Origin: Tritrichomonas musculus
Taxonomy: Eukaryota; Parabasalia; Tritrichomonadida; Tritrichomonadidae
NCBI GenBank assembly: GCA_039105265.1
Contig: JAPFFF010000012.1
Location: forward strand, 2,418,001 to 2,482,000
Direction of reading: 5' to 3'
Length of the DNA: 64,000 nt
The notes under the pieces were generated by a model that was not told the DNA's origin, ran no database searches, and worked only from the letters and a program-made list of their open reading frames with translations. The first letter of the stretch is position 1. Each line of letters opens with the position of its first letter. The position numbers were made by a program, and so were the translations under genes. Positions 60,283 to 64,000 of this stretch are shown one piece after another.

Positions 60283-61668
60283 ATGGATGCAATATTCGAT
60301 CCTGAATTTGTTAACGAGCTAGATTCCGTTATTAGTTTGCAAGAATCTGTTATGTCAATCACAAATGACAACATTGATCAAATTTACAATACCATTCTAT
60401 CAATATATCAAAAAAGTATTCAAGATCAAAGTCCACTTAAAATCCACAATGATCAAGCTGAATTCATTAAATTTATTTCATCAACCTTGCTATCAGTAGC
60501 GCATTATCGTCCTACAATGCTTACTCCATTAAGTCAATTAGCAGGCAAACTTTTTGAGAGCTTTGATGGACTTAAAGAAAGCTTACTTCATCTACCATTA
60601 AAAGTCCAAAGTACGCAATGGCATATTGCCTTTCTATATGAGTGTTTTGTTATCGGCTGCATCAATGAAGACGATGTTTTTGAAATTCTTCATTATTACA
60701 AATATCATTACTCATCAATGCATGGTGCCATTTATTTAATCTTCCAGTATTTCCACCAAGTGATCAGGAAGAAAGATCCACAATTCTATGAAGATTCATT
60801 CAATTACCTCATTAAGAATAAAAGACGATACGACATCAACGTTTCCTCTGATTTTTTCAAAATCAGAAAAAACAAGATTAATGATTTGAATGAAATTAAA
60901 GAAGATGAATTTGAATACGACAAAGATGAAGAAGAAAAATTTAATGATACAGTTCGTTATTGGTTTCCTAAAGGTTCAATTGAACGTATCATTAGAGATG
61001 ATGATTTTGTTGCCTTTAAAGAAATGACAACGAACAATCCTGAATTTAAAATGAATGAAATTTTTAGTATAAAATCTATTTTTTGTTATTCTGAATTACT
61101 CAAAAATCACATCAACTTTCTCAGTCTCGCTGCTTTCTTTGGATCTTCTAAAATATTCACTTACCTGCTCGAAATAGGCGTCAATAAGAATCCACTTTTT
61201 GACGGAAATATTAGCCCGATAATTCGTTATGCAATTTCAGGTGGAAATGTTGAAATAATCAAGCAATGTGAGTTAGATATAGACAATGAGACTGAAATTA
61301 AGCATTCAATTGATGCCTCAATTGAATACTTTAGATTTTCACTTTTTCAATGGATTTACGATAATAAACTTGAAAATTTTCAGCAATTTACGCAAATTCA
61401 AGTGATAAATAATCAACATTTGATGGTTCATCCAACAATTTCGTTCCTAATTACTGCTGCCAAGGTAAATAATATGAAAATGTTACTCTTTCTTCTTGAT
61501 AATGTCGATGGAAGTTGTGATATTAACCAATGCGATTATTATGGTTGGACACCCCTTCATTTCGCAGCAAAATATAGAAATATCGAAGCTATTAAAGTTA
61601 TTTTAAATTGTAAGTTGCTGAATTTAGAACCAAAATCTGTACGTTTTTTTTTTTATCCATTTTTTTAA
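60283..61668 (+). CDS. ankyrin-repeat protein (trichomonad type), 3' end uncertain
   Basis: At least 461 residues. A helical N-terminal region (about 1-230) is followed by ankyrin repeats, clearest at LSLAAFFGSSKIFTYLLEIG (about 285-305) and GWTPLHFAAKYRNIEAIKVI (about 425-445). Ankyrin repeats with this kind of helical head are a large trichomonad family. The frame as read ends in a homopolymer-encoded FFFYPFF, which is implausible. About 100 bp further on another frame encodes STAQFDFPEAQKLLGFLG-like residues that would suit a final ankyrin helix. A GTAAGTT donor at 61609 joined to the AG at 61757 would connect them in frame, so either an intron or 3' decay is present. Confidence 0.6.
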   Translation: MDAIFDPEFVNELDSVISLQESVMSITNDNIDQIYNTILSIYQKSIQDQSPLKIHNDQAEFIKFISSTLLSVAHYRPTMLTPLSQLAGKLFESFDGLKESLLHLPLKVQSTQWHIAFLYECFVIGCINEDDVFEILHYYKYHYSSMHGAIYLIFQYFHQVIRKKDPQFYEDSFNYLIKNKRRYDINVSSDFFKIRKNKINDLNEIKEDEFEYDKDEEEKFNDTVRYWFPKGSIERIIRDDDFVAFKEMTTNNPEFKMNEIFSIKSIFCYSELLKNHINFLSLAAFFGSSKIFTYLLEIGVNKNPLFDGNISPIIRYAISGGNVEIIKQCELDIDNETEIKHSIDASIEYFRFSLFQWIYDNKLENFQQFTQIQVINNQHLMVHPTISFLITAAKVNNMKMLLFLLDNVDGSCDINQCDYYGWTPLHFAAKYRNIEAIKVILNCKLLNLEPKSVRFFFYPFF

Positions 61669-61759
61669 TGAATTTTCAAAATTTTGTTTTTGAATGCTGT
61701 TTTTTTATTTTGTTTTCTTTAAATTTCTCATATTGAAATTCTTGATCAAGCCACCGCTC

Positions 61760-62059
61760 AATTTGATTTTCCTGAAGCTCAAAAACTATTGGGATTCCTT
61801 GGTAAGGATCCTAAAACTTGAAATTGTTAATTTGATATTAAATTTTTTTTTATTTTTAATTTTCGCTTGGTTTATTTTATTTTTGTTTGAATTATTCGTT
61901 TTTATTTCTTTTTAATGAAAATAATTATGCATAAATTTTTGTTCAGGACATAAAGGTTATTTTAATGACTTGGAAAAAGTTTTTGAGAAATTTTTCAAAA
62001 ACAACTCAATTTTTCAAAAGAAAATTATAAAAACCACTCAAATCATTTGAAATACCAAA

Positions 62060-62064
<5 letters not shown>
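61760..62064. other. 3' region after the ankyrin gene
   Basis: About 300 bp, T-rich. The first part may be the last ankyrin exon (to about 61821, stop TGA). Beyond that I see nothing coding. It leads into an A run at 62065-62091. Confidence 0.4.
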
Positions 62065-62087
<23 letters not shown>

Positions 62088-62093
<6 letters not shown>

Positions 62094-63153
62094 TATTTTT
62101 TGCTCCAAATCTAGGCTTTTGTGTCCAAACGAGTTTGTATTCAAAAAGTATCCAATGGATACTTTGTTCGTTATTTTTTGAGAGAATTTGAGGATCCAAA
62201 ATCGCCAAAATGGACACTTTAATTCAATCTTGGATACACCTTTCAATTTTCATTGATTATTTTGAATGTATATTTCGTTTGACCAATTATATCGCTCCAA
62301 ATTTACATTGAATTTTATTTTTTATTTCAAATGTTGATCTTCTTGGTAAAAATCATTCTTAGTGAATTTGAAAAGTTTATTATTCATATTTGAGAGGTTT
62401 TTTAAAAATTAAGAATAGTGGGTGTTTAAGACATTTATTATTGCTTTTTTTCTGATATTAATGAGTTTATTAAAGTAAAAATATAGTATCCAATAAAATA
62501 TTATTTGGATACTTCAACACAAATCTTTGAATAAAATACTAAATAAAAAAGCAGTTTTATGTCCACAAAAAGTGACAGCTTTTTACAAAAAGTCGAAAAT
62601 GGACACTCAGTTCACTGGATACAAAAGCCTAGCTCCAAATCTCTTTTGACCTCAACGGTTAAGGTCAATGTTGGCCTTTTATCGTACTTCAGAAAAAATT
62701 GGCGAGAACTTTTTTGCACTTTTGTGAAAAATACAATGAGTATCTACTCACGCTTTTTAATCATTTTTATTAAAAAGCAGCTCTAGATAAAATTTCTTCC
62801 ATCCCGAGTAAGTTATTCGTAATTAGTATCTCATTGTAGAAATTATTAAACCAATTTTTTCTTTTTTTAGTAAAAGAAATATTAATCAATAATATTATAG
62901 ATATCTCTTTATAAAAAAATATATAAGATTTTCTTCAAATATTCGTGTCTATGATGTTATAAATAACAATAAATGTTTACTAATCTTTTCAAAATTATTC
63001 AATTAGCATTATTTGTAAAAAATTAAAATTGAGCAGATGCTCATGGTATTTTTCACAAAAGTGCAAAAAAGTTCTCGCCAATTTTTTCTGAAGTACGATA
63101 CAGTGTCAATATTGGCCTTAACCGTTGGGGGTAAAAATATCTCAAAAAAAAAA
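62088..63153. mobile_element. MITE copy 2 (complete) with a second MITE nested in it
   Basis: Long inverted ends: CAACGGTTAAGGTCAATGTT ... AAAAGTTCTCGCCAATTTT-type sequence on the left (62088-62110 plus 62641-62755) is mirrored on the right (about 63030-63153, ending CCTTAACCGTTG then GGGGTAAAAATATCTC). Without the 522-bp nested insert the element is about 535 bp. It is the same family and orientation as 863-1976. The inverted ends are about 100 bp and similar but not identical, so it is not very young. No coding frame. Confidence 0.75.
62111..62632. mobile_element. 522-bp nested MITE
   Basis: CTAGGCTTTTGTGTCCA at the left is mirrored by TGGATACAAAAGCCTAG at the right (one mismatch). CTCCAAAT is duplicated on both sides (62103-62110 and 62633-62640). 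The shared sequence could extend to GCTCCAAATC if the inverted ends begin at the TAGGC. An 8-10 bp duplication suits hAT or Mutator-like families. It split the left end of the outer MITE, so it is the younger insertion. No coding frame. Confidence 0.8.
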
Positions 63154-63591
63154 ACGTAATATGGAATCATTTTGTCATAATTATATAACAATGTGTTGAT
63201 CATAATTCAATATATTTTATTTGTAGAATTGAATTTTTTAAAATACCATTATACTGATTCAATTTTATTTTGAATGAATAAAATTTATGCTTTTAAAAAA
63301 TAAAATCTTTTTCCGCAACGTCCATTGAATTCCTTCTGCTTTAGAAATTTCTATGCTTTATAAGTGGCCTTTTGATTTTATTTTTTAGGATATCTTCTTA
63401 TTTTCATAGTTTTAACTAAAATTTAAAGTTTATTTCAAAAATATATTTATATATATAAATAATATTTTAATATAAATGTGGAAAAATTAAAATAAATGGT
63501 TGAAATAACAAATTTTATTTTGAGTGTAAAATTTTTATAGATTTTGAAAATTTTCAAACACTTATTTTTATTTCATTTTTTATTTAACATA
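63154..63591. other. spacer upstream of the last gene
   Basis: AT-rich with no gene. TTTCATTTTTTATTTAACATA directly before the ATG at 63592 contains TCATTTT, a fit to the trichomonad TCA-pyrimidine-A/T initiator at a typical distance, so transcription may start about 20 nt upstream of the gene. Confidence 0.4.
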
Positions 63592-64000
63592 ATGGGTTTA
63601 TATGATACCACAGATATTCAAATTGAAGGAAATGGAACATGTATTTCAAAACTGAATTCAAAATGCCGAGCATCTCATTTTTATGATATTTCAAATTCTA
63701 GCATCCAAAAAATCAACAATTGTAAGAAAAAATATGGTGAAGGAAAAGAAGCAGCAATGATTCGCGATGAAATGGGTGGATTTGATCCAATGTCCTCTGA
63801 AGCAATGCAATTTCTAAAAATCAATTTTGGAAATTCATTAAGACTTTCAGAATTAAAAGGAATAATTAACGCAGTTAGAGAATATTTTTCTTCAAAAGGT
63901 GTATTTTTGCCTAAACTTTCCAGAAATGCAAATCGTAATTACCAGTTATGTGTGAAATATGTTCAAGACAATTTTGAATTGATGAAACGTATAATTCCTT
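63592..64000 (+). CDS. 5' part of an unrecognised gene, cut by the window end
   Basis: An open frame from ATG 63592 (MGLYDTTDIQIEGNGTCISK) runs 136 codons to the edge without a stop. The protein is polar and helical in its later part (RLSELKGIINAVREYFSSKG, then NYQLCVKYVQDNFELMKRI), with no signal peptide or membrane span so far. Codon composition matches the host genes. The helical segment could be a DNA- or protein-binding domain, but I do not recognise it. The 3' part is outside the window. Confidence 0.65.
   Translation, partial: MGLYDTTDIQIEGNGTCISKLNSKCRASHFYDISNSSIQKINNCKKKYGEGKEAAMIRDEMGGFDPMSSEAMQFLKINFGNSLRLSELKGIINAVREYFSSKGVFLPKLSRNANRNYQLCVKYVQDNFELMKRIIP

Overview
The window looks like nuclear DNA from a trichomonad protist, most likely close to Tritrichomonas foetus. 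This is inferred from the gene set: a giant BspA-type leucine-rich repeat protein, a multi-pass adenylate cyclase with a PAS-like region, pseudokinase/Sel1 and ankyrin proteins, long uninterrupted reading frames, very AT-rich spacers with long A or T runs, and abundant DNA transposons. No database search was possible, so the species name is an inference. I saw no rRNA, tRNA, CRISPR array or bacterial-type operon.

The left 28.7 kb is a transposon nest with no convincing host gene. In order it holds a mariner transposase fragment joined to a damaged MITE, two unidentified decayed coding pieces (2.7-3.1 and 3.8-4.6 kb), and a 171-bp repeat (5522-5692) that recurs base for base in inverted orientation at 22511-22681. 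Then come a 1.0-kb TA-flanked MITE, an intact-looking pogo-like transposon (8454-12806) whose transposase begins with 8.7 near-identical 41-residue repeats, a 242-bp MITE, and directly beside it a complete Mutator-like element (15136-20896) with a 9-bp target duplication. The arms of that element are arrays of a GC-rich 120-bp repeat, and its left arm has grown by two exact 885-bp duplications that carry the start of the transposase gene. A broken DDE transposase relic interrupted by a 1.6-kb AT-rich insert, a small array of hairpin repeats and another TA-flanked MITE (27732-28721) complete this part.

The right part (28.9-61.7 kb) is gene-dense host DNA on both strands. In order it encodes an Asn/Asp-rich protein, a TMEM62-like membrane metallophosphoesterase (-), a PLP-dependent threonine/serine dehydratase (-), a pseudokinase with Sel1 repeats (+), a secreted thioredoxin-fold (PDI-like) protein (+), a 2251-residue BspA-like protein (-), a 95-residue single-pass membrane protein (+), a 2006-residue adenylate cyclase (-), a Nap1/HEM subunit of the SCAR/WAVE actin regulator (-) and an ankyrin protein (+). 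Neighbours are not obviously functionally linked. MITEs sit in two of the spacers: one of 1.18 kb between the pseudokinase and the PDI-like gene, and one of 191 bp between the divergent Nap1 and ankyrin genes.

The last 2 kb holds a MITE nested in another MITE and the 5' end of an unrecognised gene that runs off the window. The most unusual features are the MULE arms, the repeat-bearing pogo-like transposase, the exact 17-kb-spaced inverted repeat, and an adenylate cyclase whose catalytic domain is split by an Asn/Ser-rich insert of about 290 residues.
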